Assembly: GCF_002072955.1 (NCBI RefSeq)
Contig: NZ_LPUF01000001.1
Location: 2,501 to 66,500, forward strand
Source: Methyloprofundus sedimenti
Lineage (GTDB): Bacteria; Pseudomonadota; Gammaproteobacteria; Methylococcales; Methylomonadaceae
Direction of reading: 5' to 3'
DNA: 64,000 bases
A model generated the notes under the pieces. That model was not told the DNA's origin. It ran no database searches and saw nothing but the letters and a program-made list of their open reading frames with translations. Shown here piece by piece: positions 36,003 through 45,465 of the stretch (position 1 is its first letter; every line of letters begins with the position of its first letter). The position numbers and the translations under genes were made by a program.

Positions 36003-37994
36003 CTACTCCCTATCTACAGATTGTTGCTCCAGAAAACTGGCTAAAGCGCTGATACTGGGGTAATCAAACAAATCGGTTAAGTCTATCTGGTCAGGAAAAA
36101 GCTGATCCAGACGTTCATGAATTTGCGTTAAAGACAATGAACTAATACCTATTTCAAATAAATCATCGGTAGGCACAATCTGGCGTTCAGGCATCACTTC
36201 CTTACATATCTGCATGAGTTGCTGCTCTATAGACCCGGCTTCACTTTGCTGCAAATCAGCTTGTGGCATGGATAACTGATGCAGTTGCTCTAACGTCGCG
36301 ACGAATTCACCAGCAATAAATTGATTGGATAAATTAAAACGCTGCACCTTGCCACTGGTCGTTTTAGGAAACGCAGACACCGGGATCACTTCTGCCACCT
36401 CTATACCTGCATCTTTTGCCAAAACAGCACGAATCGCATTAGCGAGAGGGATAAAATCATCCAGTTCGCCTTTGTAAGTGACAAACATGGCTAATGCTTC
36501 ACCATTATCACCGGGTATGGTGCATGCTGCAGCTTTTTGCTCTCCCATTTCAGACAATGTTTCGCATAATTGCTCTAAATCATGCGCATGGTAGTTTTGA
36601 CCATTGACTATAATCAGGTCTTTCAAGCGCCCGGTTAACACCAACTGGTCCTGGTAAATAAAACCTATATCCCCAGTATCCAGCCAACCCTCCGCATTAA
36701 TGGTTGCCGCAGTCAGTTCGGCATCGTCATAATAGCCCTGAGTGACATTATCTCCGCGAATTAACACATACCCTAGCGTGAGTTCAGCTAACTCTTGTCC
36801 TGCATCATTCGCAACAATCAGCCCGGTATCGCTCACTGCACTACCTAATAAGACCATTTCCAGGCTATCCTCTTGCTGTTCTGAACTGAGAATAATATGA
36901 TCGCCCAGTTGTAAATGCTGGCGGTTAATAAAGATCGATTGCACTGCTGCAGCTGGCTCAGTGAAAGCGGCGGCTAATGAAGCTTCTGCCAGTCCATAAA
37001 CAGGAAAAATCACGTTTTCTTTAAAGCCAAAAGGTTTTAATGTTGCATTGAACTCACGACACAGCGCAGCAGAAATTTGCTCTGCTCCATTAAAAATCAA
37101 GCGTAAAGCTGACAAATCTAGATGTGACTGCTTTTCTGGTTTGAAATATTTCAAGACGTGCTGATAACCAAAATTAGGCGATGCCGAGACTGTGGCCTTT
37201 TTTTCGCTGATTTTATCCAGCCATAAATTTGGCCGACGCACGAACAATTCCGATGACATTAAATAAACATCGGTATTTAAGACCAAGGGCGATAAATGAA
37301 AGCCAATAATCCCCATATCATGGGTTAAAGGCATCCAGCTTAAGCTAACATCATCTTCTGTGGCTTTACTGCCAATCAGGATTGAACGAATATTGCTCAT
37401 TAAATTGTGATGCGTCAAAACTACGCCTTTAGGTTCTCCGGTAGAGCCTGAAGAAAACTGGATAAAGGCAGTATCTTGGGGCTTAATCTCGGCTGGATTC
37501 GCCTTATTTTGATCAGGCATTCGTTGTTCGGCCAGTAAAGACTGTGCTTGTAAATGTGGTTTTAACGCACCTTGTTGCCACTCATCGGCATACTTGAGTA
37601 ATTGCTGCAATGCGTCTGCCGAAGTCCAGATAAAAGGCTTATTTAATTTTTGAAAAACAGACAAGACCCGTTTATGCGCTGTATTCTGGCTTGATGCATT
37701 TAGAGGTACAACAATAATCCCGCCCAATATTGCAGCCCAGAATACATCCACAAACTGTTCATTGTTTTCTGCCAGCAAGATTAATTCATCCCCTTGCTTT
37801 ACACCCGCTTGCTGTAATTGATATAACAAATGCAAGGCTCGGTCATACAACTCTGCATAACTTATCGTCAGTTCATCGTTTTTAGCTTTTATATAGGTAA
37901 TACTTTTATTACCCTTGGCAGTATTTTGTAGTGCTTCAGTTAGTGTAGCGGGGAATGATGTTGCGCTCATGTTATATTTATCTATAAGTTGCAT
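36003..37994 (-). CDS. Fatty-acyl-AMP ligase fused to an acyl carrier domain
   Basis: The 663-residue protein has an adenylation domain with FIQFSSGSTGEPKGVVLTH (AMP-binding P-loop), LSWMPLTHDMGIIG, VYGLAEASLA and GWLDTGDIGF, the pattern of fatty-acyl-AMP ligases rather than CoA ligases. The C-terminal 75 residues form a carrier domain with EIGISSLSL; S619 is the predicted phosphopantetheine site, with Ser instead of Asp before it. It should load a fatty acid onto its own carrier. It overlaps the P450 gene by 17 bases and precedes the DUF374 acyltransferase, indicating a lipid-tailoring operon. Confidence 0.9.
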   Translation of the reverse strand: MQLIDKYNMSATSFPATLTEALQNTAKGNKSITYIKAKNDELTISYAELYDRALHLLYQLQQAGVKQGDELILLAENNEQFVDVFWAAILGGIIVVPLNASSQNTAHKRVLSVFQKLNKPFIWTSADALQQLLKYADEWQQGALKPHLQAQSLLAEQRMPDQNKANPAEIKPQDTAFIQFSSGSTGEPKGVVLTHHNLMSNIRSILIGSKATEDDVSLSWMPLTHDMGIIGFHLSPLVLNTDVYLMSSELFVRRPNLWLDKISEKKATVSASPNFGYQHVLKYFKPEKQSHLDLSALRLIFNGAEQISAALCREFNATLKPFGFKENVIFPVYGLAEASLAAAFTEPAAAVQSIFINRQHLQLGDHIILSSEQQEDSLEMVLLGSAVSDTGLIVANDAGQELAELTLGYVLIRGDNVTQGYYDDAELTAATINAEGWLDTGDIGFIYQDQLVLTGRLKDLIIVNGQNYHAHDLEQLCETLSEMGEQKAAACTIPGDNGEALAMFVTYKGELDDFIPLANAIRAVLAKDAGIEVAEVIPVSAFPKTTSGKVQRFNLSNQFIAGEFVATLEQLHQLSMPQADLQQSEAGSIEQQLMQICKEVMPERQIVPTDDLFEIGISSLSLTQIHERLDQLFPDQIDLTDLFDYPSISALASFLEQQSVDRE

Positions 37995-39288
37995 GAAAAA
38001 ATATATCTTGCTTGGGCCTTAAATTAACTAAAGGCTCCAGTTCTATGGTTTGCCCTGGCACTAATTCAAAATGTACCTTTTGAATAACCCGACTAATATG
38101 CACGGCCATTTCCTGAATGGCCATGCTATCACCGATACAGCGTCTGGGCCCGATAGCAAAAGGTAAATAGGCACCGACATGCTGACTTTTTTTATTTTCC
38201 GGGCTAAAGCGTTGCGGATCAAACTTTTCCGGATCAGGCCAATAAGCAGGATTACGGTGCACCAGATAAGGGGGAATCAAAATATCCGTACCAGCCGGAA
38301 TATCAATACCCTTAAAATGATCATCGGCTATCGCCCGTCTCGTGAGCACCCAAACCGGGGGATACAAGCGCATAGACTCATCCAGAACCTGTTGCGTGAG
38401 CGTGAGTTGCGTTATGTTCGCCATACTGGGCATGACATCAAGCGGCATGTACTGCTGACTTTCTGCCAGTACCTGTTGCTCGATCTCACTATGTTGCGCC
38501 AGCAAATACCAGGTCCAGTTTAAGACACTCGCGGTGGTTTCATGGCCAGCAATAATTAAGGTCAGGATTTCATCAATTTGCAATTTTTCTGGCATGGCAT
38601 CGCCGCTACGTTTTTCCGTCGCATTCATTACCATGCTTAACAAATCAAAAGGCTGTCGATTTTCTGTTCGGCGACGCTGCATCATATCGCTCACCAGATG
38701 CGTCAATTGGCGAAAGCGTCTGGCAAAAAGCAAATCTCTGGCAGAATCATCAGTAACCATTAAAAAGGGGTTTTCACCTGTTTCGGCAATAATGCGCTCT
38801 AAATCTTCACTAAATAAGGCATGTAAAATAAAATCCAGTGCCGTCTGACTCATGGATTCGGTGATATTAATGGGCTTGCCAGACTCAATGTCATCCTGCC
38901 AACTGGCCAATAACTTGTCAGCACAACTGATCATTAAGGGCAGTTGGTGTGTCAGTAGTTTATTACTGAACAGCGGCTGCATCATTTTGCGCTGCCGCTT
39001 CCATAAATCACCTTCACTGACGATAATACCCCGACCTAATAAGACATTAATCTGTTTAATGCCCACGCCTTTGATATAGTTTTTGTAATTGGTGACCAGA
39101 ATATGTTTTGCCATCTCTGGGTCGCACACGTTATAAACCCAGCCATTCTGATCAGGAAATTTAGCCTTAAACAGGTTACCGTTTGTTGCTACCAGATCGC
39201 TGAGTTTGGCCAAAACCTGCTCAAGTTGATGGTAATCAATAATGATATCCTCGCCAGGTGGCAAGCTTAATGCAGTAGAATCAGACAT
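37978..39288 (-). CDS. Cytochrome P450
   Basis: 436-residue soluble bacterial P450, a heme-thiolate monooxygenase. The I-helix AGHETTAS, the K-helix ESMRL, and the heme loop FAIGPRRCIG with ligand C384 are intact. The sequence resembles fatty-acid-type P450 enzymes (CYP102/CYP4-like spacing) by eye, but the subfamily needs a search. It is the first gene of a coupled run with the acyl-AMP ligase (17-base overlap), so the substrate may be a carrier-bound fatty acid. No ferredoxin or reductase gene is adjacent. Confidence 0.93.
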   Translation of the reverse strand: MSDSTALSLPPGEDIIIDYHQLEQVLAKLSDLVATNGNLFKAKFPDQNGWVYNVCDPEMAKHILVTNYKNYIKGVGIKQINVLLGRGIIVSEGDLWKRQRKMMQPLFSNKLLTHQLPLMISCADKLLASWQDDIESGKPINITESMSQTALDFILHALFSEDLERIIAETGENPFLMVTDDSARDLLFARRFRQLTHLVSDMMQRRRTENRQPFDLLSMVMNATEKRSGDAMPEKLQIDEILTLIIAGHETTASVLNWTWYLLAQHSEIEQQVLAESQQYMPLDVMPSMANITQLTLTQQVLDESMRLYPPVWVLTRRAIADDHFKGIDIPAGTDILIPPYLVHRNPAYWPDPEKFDPQRFSPENKKSQHVGAYLPFAIGPRRCIGDSMAIQEMAVHISRVIQKVHFELVPGQTIELEPLVNLRPKQDIFFHATYR

Positions 39289-39416
39289 ATCGAGTTTACA
39301 AAAGTTGCTTATGTTATGACAAATAATAATTCGTCAAATTTTACCACAGTCGCTATTTGCTATTTAAATAACATCCACTCCTTGGGTTTGTTTATTTACA
39401 AATGCTAAAATAAATC

Positions 39417-39890
39417 ATGATACTTTTCAGTTCAAAAATATACTTTCATTTACTGCTATGCATCAGTGTACTGATGATCATCGGCTGCGCGCAAACACCG
39501 AAAGGTGAATTTGTACCTTTTTATCAGGCTGAAACAGACAAGCCTTATGCGGATGTACTGGCTGAATTAGAAATTGCTATTTCAGAGCAAAATTTCAGAA
39601 TAACAGGGCACAGTCGTGTAGGCAAAGTAATTCGCGACCGTGGCACAAAAAACTTCCCTGATTATGATACTGTGCAGTTTTGCAATCTGACGCATGCAAA
39701 AACGCTTTTACTGATGTCACCTCACGCGATACGCTTTATGCCATGCAATATTGTTACCTATCAATATAATGGCAAAACCATAGTGCGCACCCATTTGATT
39801 CCTACAGATACCGATAATCCGAAACTCAATGTTTTTGCTGAACAAATGAACAAGATGCTCAAAGAGATTGTTGATTTTGCAGTGGAATAA
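39417..39890 (+). CDS. DUF302-domain lipoprotein
   Basis: 157-residue lipoprotein: signal with lipobox IIGC (Cys about 24), then a DUF302 domain (YADVLAELEIAISEQNFRITGHS and a later PCNIVTYQYNGKTIVR). DUF302 proteins are periplasmic or outer-membrane-linked and of unknown function. It is 62 bases upstream of lgt, the enzyme that would lipidate it, on the same strand. Confidence 0.85.
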   Translation: MILFSSKIYFHLLLCISVLMIIGCAQTPKGEFVPFYQAETDKPYADVLAELEIAISEQNFRITGHSRVGKVIRDRGTKNFPDYDTVQFCNLTHAKTLLLMSPHAIRFMPCNIVTYQYNGKTIVRTHLIPTDTDNPKLNVFAEQMNKMLKEIVDFAVE

Positions 39891-39952
39891 TTTACTTCTG
39901 GTCCCCACGCAGAGCATGGGAAGCAGAGATCTAACTCACACACTAACACGCT

Positions 39953-40729
39953 ATGGACTATTTTATCTGGGATTTCGATCCTGTTTTAGCCAGTTTTAAA
40001 CATATTCGCATTCATTGGTATGGCGCGATGTTTGCTCTGGCTTTACTGAGTAATTATGTATTTATGCACTGGGTTTATGCCCGGGAATTAGGTTCCACAG
40101 AAGATGTCGATCGCCTGCTATGGTATTGTGTTGGTGGTGCAGTCATTGGTGCGCGACTAGGACATATTTTATTTTATAACCCGGGTTATTATTTTACGCA
40201 ACCACTCAAGATCTTTGCCATATGGGAAGGCGGCCTAGCCAGTCATGGTGGCGTTTTTGGGGTATTGATTGCCCTGTATATCTATCAACGTAAAGCGCCT
40301 TTTGATTACTGGTGGATTCTGGATAGGGCCGCTATAGCAGGATCTTTAAGTGGCTCTCTGGTGCGTATAGGCAATTTTTTTAATTCGGAAATTGTCGGCA
40401 TAGCTACCGATATTCCCTGGGCTGTTATTTTTCAGCGCATAGACACTGTTCCGCGCCACCCGGTACAACTCTACGAGGCCATTAGCTATGCGGGGATTTT
40501 TGTATTTTTACTGTATTTATATAAGAAAAACAGGACTTTCGACTTACATGGCCAGTTATGCGCCTGGTTTATGATACTGATATTTAGTAGCCGTTTTATC
40601 CTGGAGTTTTACAAAGTCAGCCTGGTTAACTACGACAGTGATTTCTGGCTCAGTGCAGGGCAAATACTGAGTATTCCTTATATTATAATTGGCATGTTCA
40701 TCCTATACCGCAGTAAAAAAGCCATTTAA
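39953..40729 (+). CDS. lgt: Prolipoprotein diacylglyceryl transferase
   Basis: Adds diacylglycerol from phosphatidylglycerol to the lipobox Cys of prolipoproteins, in the inner membrane. The 258-residue protein has seven hydrophobic segments, IHWYGAMFALAL, IGARLGHILFYNP, the GGLASHGGVFG loop and VRIGNFFNSEIVG (Lgt signature with catalytic Arg and His context). Its stop is four bases from the preferred start of tsaC, so the two genes form a unit. Confidence 0.96.
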   Translation: MDYFIWDFDPVLASFKHIRIHWYGAMFALALLSNYVFMHWVYARELGSTEDVDRLLWYCVGGAVIGARLGHILFYNPGYYFTQPLKIFAIWEGGLASHGGVFGVLIALYIYQRKAPFDYWWILDRAAIAGSLSGSLVRIGNFFNSEIVGIATDIPWAVIFQRIDTVPRHPVQLYEAISYAGIFVFLLYLYKKNRTFDLHGQLCAWFMILIFSSRFILEFYKVSLVNYDSDFWLSAGQILSIPYIIIGMFILYRSKKAI

Positions 40730-40733
40730 CGCC

Positions 40734-41297
40734 ATGAACTATCACTCGCACTTCAAAATCCGCATGGCCTGCCATGCGTTAAAACAGGGAAAACTGCTGG
40801 CCTACCCGACCGAATCCGTTTATGGCATTGGTTGTGATCCGTTAAATGAAACTACGGTCATGCATTTATTGAGCATTAAACAACGCCCTCTGCATAAAGG
40901 ACTCATTCTGATTGCATCAGACTTTGCGCAACTACAGCCATACATTAACCCCAGCCCTGAAATGTTACTGCGCATTATGCCTGGCTGGCCTGGCCCGATT
41001 ACCTGGGTCATTCCCGCCCAAACCTGGGTACCCGATTATTTAACAGGCAAACATGATTCTCTAGCGGTAAGAGTGAGCGCGCATCCATTAGTCCGACAAT
41101 TATGTGACTACTATGGTGGCGCCATTGTTTCCACCAGCGCAAACATCAGTCAACAAACACCTGCGCGCTCTACCTTAGCGGTACACAAAAAATTTAAAGC
41201 TAACAATATCCATATCCTGGCTGGAGCAACCGGCGGACATAAACAAGCCACCGCTATTTACAATGCGCTCAATGGACTTTGTTTGCGCGCTTCATAA
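40734..41297 (+). CDS. tsaC: Threonylcarbamoyl-AMP synthase (YrdC/TsaC)
   Basis: Makes threonylcarbamoyl-AMP for the t6A37 tRNA modification. I prefer the ATG at 40734, four bases after the lgt stop, giving 187 residues; the frame also opens at 40689 within lgt. YrdC motifs: KQGKLLAYPTESVYGIGCD, KQRPLHKGLILIAS, WPGPITWVIP and STSANISQQTPA. The length and short form match TsaC rather than the longer Sua5. Confidence 0.94.
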   Translation: MNYHSHFKIRMACHALKQGKLLAYPTESVYGIGCDPLNETTVMHLLSIKQRPLHKGLILIASDFAQLQPYINPSPEMLLRIMPGWPGPITWVIPAQTWVPDYLTGKHDSLAVRVSAHPLVRQLCDYYGGAIVSTSANISQQTPARSTLAVHKKFKANNIHILAGATGGHKQATAIYNALNGLCLRAS

Positions 41298-41411
41298 GAA
41301 GGGCCGATCATTGCGCTGAATATGCTAAGTATATTTCATTCTACAGCAAGGTTTGCGATGAGAACCCCTACAGCAGATTATCTATTAACAATTGCATAAT
41401 TCAGTTTCAAC

Positions 41412-42122
41412 TTAGACAGTGTAAATACTGCGCAAACCTTGCAAATCTTTAATTTCTATCAATTTCCGCTGCACATTGAGAAAACCATCCTTCTGAAATT
41501 GCTTCAACGTTCTGCTGACAGTTTCAAAAGTCAAGCCAAGATGGTCACCGATCTCCTGCCGAGAGAGCATTATGTTGAACTGCACTGAGGAGTAACCCCG
41601 TTTTCTCAAACGATCTGACAAACTAATTAAAAATTTTGCTACCTTTTCTTCTGCCGAACTTTTACTGGCGATAATCTGCCCCTGAGATTCATAAATAGCT
41701 TCACTAGAATGCTTCAGAAGTTCCCGCGCAAGACCAGGAACCCTGGCACACAAAGCCTCAAACTTATCCATTGACAACACACAAAAGCTCAAGCTTTCAA
41801 GTGCTACTGCCGAACAGTTATACTTATTCTGAAATAAACTTTCAAAGCCAATCAATTCACCGGGTAAAAGTACGCTGAGAATATGCTCATTACCTTGGTC
41901 ATCATTAGACACTAATTTTGCCGACCCAGATTTAATGGCCACGATCATATTAACTTCATCACCCTGCCGATATATATATTCACCTTTCTGCACTAGAATA
42001 TTATTTTTGACCTCAATACTCAAATTCTCAACTTCTTGTTGAGATAAGCCACGAGGGAGACAAATTGCATCTAACGTACAGTTTGTGCAACTGACTTTAA
42101 AGTCTTTTACGATCTGGTCCAT
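41412..42122 (-). CDS. fnr: FNR/Anr-type oxygen-responsive transcription regulator
   Basis: Crp/Fnr-family regulator that senses oxygen through a 4Fe-4S cluster. The 236-residue protein has the cluster ligands C12, C15 and C21 (CTNCTLDAIC) and C103 (KYNCSA), a cyclic-nucleotide-like beta-roll, a dimerisation helix, and a helix-turn-helix with GLTFETVSRTLKQF whose E-x-x-S-R contacts match FNR. A perfect FNR box 46 bases upstream suggests autoregulation. Symbol given by type; anr or etrA would be synonyms. It is monocistronic and convergent with tsaC. Confidence 0.93.
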   Translation of the reverse strand: MDQIVKDFKVSCTNCTLDAICLPRGLSQQEVENLSIEVKNNILVQKGEYIYRQGDEVNMIVAIKSGSAKLVSNDDQGNEHILSVLLPGELIGFESLFQNKYNCSAVALESLSFCVLSMDKFEALCARVPGLARELLKHSSEAIYESQGQIIASKSSAEEKVAKFLISLSDRLRKRGYSSVQFNIMLSRQEIGDHLGLTFETVSRTLKQFQKDGFLNVQRKLIEIKDLQGLRSIYTV

Positions 42123-42167
42123 TGTTACTCCGGCACTAATATAATTTGATAATTAGTTCACTCTTTA

Positions 42168-42181
42168 TTGATCTATATCAA
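42168..42181 (-). promoter_or_regulatory. Perfect FNR box upstream of fnr
   Basis: TTGATCTATATCAA matches TTGAT-N4-ATCAA exactly. On the minus strand a -10-like TATATT (42138-42143) lies with its centre 34 bases downstream of the box centre, close to the class II activation spacing of about 32. It is about 215 bases from the divergent lipoprotein start, so it is more likely to control fnr. Confidence 0.85.
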
Positions 42182-42396
42182 AAAAGTAAAATTTCAAACG
42201 CTTTAACATATCCCCTGAAGCCAATCAAAGCACAACTCTTCGAATTAGAGAACTATCTATGAATTTCTGATAATAAAGAAAACTCCTGAGAATCTCGTTT
42301 AGGTTAAATTCAGTAGGTATTGCTCTTGTTGGCTTTTAATACAAAAGTTCAAATCACAAAAATGAACTTTAGATTTATAAATATGAGGATTAATTA

Positions 42397-42528
42397 ATGA
42401 AATTATTTAAAAAAATTAGCGCTATGATACTTTTAATCACAACTATCTCAGTTTCATTAGTTGGCTGTGGAACAGGTGCTGACAGTGGGAGTATGGGCGC
42501 GACTTCATCTAAAGCTGCTACACGATAA
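42397..42528 (+). CDS. Tiny entericidin-like lipoprotein
   Basis: A 43-residue open frame with a strong AGGA ribosome site nine bases upstream. It has basic residues, a hydrophobic segment and lipobox LVGC, then a short Gly/Ser/Ala/Thr tail (GTGADSGSMGATSSKAATR). Form and length match entericidin-type lipoproteins, but family membership is inference. A well-formed terminator follows directly. Function unknown; the related entericidins act as envelope-stress factors. Confidence 0.78.
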   Translation: MKLFKKISAMILLITTISVSLVGCGTGADSGSMGATSSKAATR

Positions 42529-42539
42529 CAGTCTAATGC

Positions 42540-42570
42540 TAATAACCCTCATCTATACTGAGGGTTATTA
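42540..42570 (+). terminator. Terminator of the tiny lipoprotein gene
   Basis: TAATAACCCTCA and TGAGGGTTATTA pair perfectly across seven bases, 12 bases after the stop codon. The T-rich 3' arm resembles a Rho-independent terminator; the symmetric A/T flanks would make it bidirectional. Confidence 0.8.
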
Positions 42571-43047
42571 TGTTGATTAATGCCTAACATTGCCCTTTCT
42601 AACCCAAGCGTAAAAACAATTCACAGACGCGATTAATACTCGAAGTCATTATATGCGCATTCATCAATGACTGAAATACAATATTAATATTGCATTAAAT
42701 TCCTTTTTTTAAAAATCTCACTTCTTATTTATAAATCTTGGCGTTTAACTTGAAGTAGTGACCAATAATCCTTTCTCAACTCCCTACATTCACCAAAAAA
42801 GCACCCGACTCACTCTTCGTAATATATTACAAGCAAACCCTAACCTTCATTTCCCTGGTTAATAAAACTATTCGGATACCTGTATCAACTAAATTTTTCT
42901 AAACCAGACAAGTTTCAGGAAACATTATTACGCATTTTTGTATTTTAAAATGCTATAAACTTAAGTATAATTGAATGTTTTTTGCTAACGAAGGAGTAGA
43001 TTTATCGCTACAACGTCGGCCTAATTATTTGCGTAAAAAGGACACAC
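42571..43047. other. Intergenic region upstream of purE
   Basis: 477 bases without a supported gene. No PurR operator (ACGCAAACGTTTGCGT-like) is evident. AAAGGA about eight bases before the purE ATG is the ribosome site. Confidence 0.5.
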
Positions 43048-43542
43048 ATGACTGCACTAGTGGGTATTATCATGGGCTCAACATCTGATTGGGAAACCAT
43101 GCGCTTTGCATCTGAAAAACTGGAACAGCTCGGCATTCCTTTTGAAGTTGAGGTGGTCTCCGCCCACCGAACACCTGATAAGCTGTTTGCATACGCTGAA
43201 GCGGCTGAGAACAAAGGACTGGAAGTTATTATTGCCGGCGCAGGCGGTGCTGCTCATTTACCCGGCATGACGGCAGCTAAAACCTTATTACCAGTATTAG
43301 GCGTACCGATACAATCCAAAGCACTGAATGGTATGGATTCTTTATTGTCCATTGTACAAATGCCTGCCGGAATTCCCGTCGGGACTCTGGCTATTGGCAA
43401 AGCGGGCGCAGTAAATGCCGCATTACTGGCTGCAGCCATTATTGCCAACAAACATACACAATATAAAGCACCGCTGAATGCTTTCCGCCAGCAACAAAGC
43501 GAGTCAGTACTCGCTAATTCAGACCCCAGGGAGCTAACTTAA
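43048..43542 (+). CDS. purE: N5-carboxyaminoimidazole ribonucleotide mutase
   Basis: Converts N5-CAIR to CAIR in purine synthesis. The 164-residue protein has [28 protein letters not shown] (catalytic His) and [12 protein letters not shown], the class I PurE signature. The stop overlaps the purK start (TAATG), so PurE and PurK are translationally coupled as expected for consecutive steps. Confidence 0.97.
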   Translation: MTALVGIIMGSTSDWETMRFASEKLEQLGIPFEVEVVSAHRTPDKLFAYAEAAENKGLEVIIAGAGGAAHLPGMTAAKTLLPVLGVPIQSKALNGMDSLLSIVQMPAGIPVGTLAIGKAGAVNAALLAAAIIANKHTQYKAPLNAFRQQQSESVLANSDPRELT

Positions 43543-44636
43543 TGGTCATCGGTATTTTAGGTGCGGGACAATTAGCAAGAATGCTTGCATTGGCTGGCAA
43601 ACCTTTAGGGCTTAAATTTATCTTTTTAGACCCGACACCAAACTCATGCGCGGCTGATTTAGGTAAGCACCTGCTTGGTGACTACACGAACAAAACACTG
43701 CTGACTCAACTCGCAGCAGAAGCGGATATCATCACTTATGAATTTGAAAATGTACCGGTAGAGATTATCGACTATCTTAACCAGAATACCCCTGTTTATC
43801 CGTCTGCAAAAGCTTTGTTGATCGGCCAGGACCGGATAACTGAAAAAACATTTTTACAGGATCTAGACATTGCAACCGCTCCTTATGCCCCCGTATCCAG
43901 CTTAGAGGAACTGCAACAAGCCATGTCTGACATTGGCTATCCAGCCATCCTCAAAACGCGCCGTTTAGGTTATGACGGTAAAGGACAAGTCGTGTTGCAA
44001 AGCACGCAAGATTTAGACAGTGCCTGGGAAGCCATGAAAAATGCACCTGCTGTTGTTGAAGGGTTTGTGCCTTTTGATAGAGAAGTATCGCTTATTGCCA
44101 GTCGAAGTGTCTCCGGGGAAGTTGTTTATTACCCTTTGTCTGAAAACACCCATCACAAAGGCATTTTACGTCTGGCTAAAAACACTCAAAACGATCCTCT
44201 CCAGGCGCAAGCTGAAGGGATCATTAACAGCATATTAACGGCACTTGATTATGTCGGCACTATTGCACTTGAGTTATTTGCAGTAGATGATAAATTAATT
44301 GCTAACGAATTTGCTCCAAGAGTCCATAACTCAGGACACTGGACCATTGAAGGCTCGGAAACCAGTCAGTTTGAAAACCATTTAAGGGCAATCATGGATA
44401 TGCCCTTAGGGACAACAAACTCACTGGGTTATGCAGCCATGCAGAATTTCATTGGCCGCGTACCTGCCAGTAAAAAACTGCTTTCTTTATCTCAGGTGCA
44501 CCTGCATTTATATGATAAAGCAGCTCGCAAAGGTCGCAAACTTGCTCATGCAACAGCAAGAACTGAGTCATTAGAGCATTTTACTGATTTAATTGAATCT
44601 CTCACTGCGCTTGCCAGACAAAGCGATGACTCATAA
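43542..44636 (+). CDS. purK: N5-carboxyaminoimidazole ribonucleotide synthase
   Basis: ATP- and bicarbonate-dependent ATP-grasp enzyme forming N5-CAIR. The 364-residue protein begins with GILGAGQLARMLALAGKPLG, then has ILKTRRLGYDGKGQ (ATP binding), VEGFVPFDREVSLI, and NEFAPRVHNSGHWTIEG (metal-binding Glu/Asn and substrate loop). It is directly coupled to purE. The end is 44 bases from the SlyD-like gene. Confidence 0.97.
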   Translation: MVIGILGAGQLARMLALAGKPLGLKFIFLDPTPNSCAADLGKHLLGDYTNKTLLTQLAAEADIITYEFENVPVEIIDYLNQNTPVYPSAKALLIGQDRITEKTFLQDLDIATAPYAPVSSLEELQQAMSDIGYPAILKTRRLGYDGKGQVVLQSTQDLDSAWEAMKNAPAVVEGFVPFDREVSLIASRSVSGEVVYYPLSENTHHKGILRLAKNTQNDPLQAQAEGIINSILTALDYVGTIALELFAVDDKLIANEFAPRVHNSGHWTIEGSETSQFENHLRAIMDMPLGTTNSLGYAAMQNFIGRVPASKKLLSLSQVHLHLYDKAARKGRKLAHATARTESLEHFTDLIESLTALARQSDDS

Positions 44637-44680
44637 AGCAAAATAAAACTTCTTTTAAACCTTTATATAAATACATACTG

Positions 44681-45163
44681 ATGAAAAATACAGAAAACCC
44701 TGTTGTTTCAATCCACTACACATTAACTAACAAAGCAGGCGAACAATTGGACAGCTCTATTGGCGCGGAGCCTTTAAGCTATTTACACGGCGCAGGTAAT
44801 ATTATTCCTGGTCTTGAAAAAGCATTGAGTGAGTCATCAGTGGGTGACAAATTAACTGTGACTATCGAAGCTGAAGATGCTTATGGCGAACGTATCGAAG
44901 AACAGATGCAAACAGTTTCCAGAGAAATGTTTGCCGGCATCGACACTATAGAAGAAGGAATGCAATTTCAGGCAGACTCAAGCAGTGGCCCTGCTATCGT
45001 GACTATTACCAAAGTAGAAGGTGACAATATCACTATTGATGGCAACCACCCATTAGCAGGTGAGCAATTAACCTTCGAGGTGGAAGTCATGGACATTCGC
45101 CCTGCGACTGAGACTGAAATCGAACACGGTCATATTCACGGCGCGGGTTGTAATCACGAATAG
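44681..45163 (+). CDS. SlyD/SlpA-type FKBP peptidyl-prolyl isomerase
   Basis: Cytoplasmic prolyl isomerase and chaperone with an IF (insert-in-flap) domain. The 160-residue protein has VSIHYTLTNKAGEQLDSS, GAGNIIPGLEKAL, AEDAYGERIEEQMQTVSRE, and an IF domain ending GNHPLAGEQLTFEVEVMDI. The C-terminus (HGHIHGAGCNHE) is a short His/Cys metal-binding tail like a truncated SlyD tail, so a minor role in nickel handling is possible. Confidence 0.92.
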   Translation: MKNTENPVVSIHYTLTNKAGEQLDSSIGAEPLSYLHGAGNIIPGLEKALSESSVGDKLTVTIEAEDAYGERIEEQMQTVSREMFAGIDTIEEGMQFQADSSSGPAIVTITKVEGDNITIDGNHPLAGEQLTFEVEVMDIRPATETEIEHGHIHGAGCNHE

Positions 45164-45196
45164 TACCTCCTATACTATTCAAACGTCTCGACTGCG

Positions 45197-45272
45197 ACTG
45201 TAGGGCGTGGCTTCAGCCCGCAAATTCAACTAGAAATCCTGATAAACGCGGGCCAAAGCCACGCCCTACAGT
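45197..45272. repeat. REP-like long hairpin, copy B
   Basis: ACTGTAGGGCGTGGCTTCAG... (45197-45221) pairs with 45248-45272 in inverted orientation. The core GCGTGGCTTCAGCCCGC is shared with the element at 11476-11577. The remaining intergenic bases to 45465 show a few loose inverted repeats and no gene. Confidence 0.8.
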
Positions 45273-45465
45273 CTATACTTCGCGCGGTGACGGTTGTGGA
45301 TTTTATAACAAGTCGATTTTTGTTGAGAGCAAGGCGCTGAAACAGGCGCATAGCTAGCAACGCAACTGTTTCAGCAACGCAGCTATCGGCAAAAAGCGAC
45401 CGCTAGAAAACTGCGATCGTAGCCATGCGAACATAATTTGCATCCAGCTCTATTAAGACAGGCAA

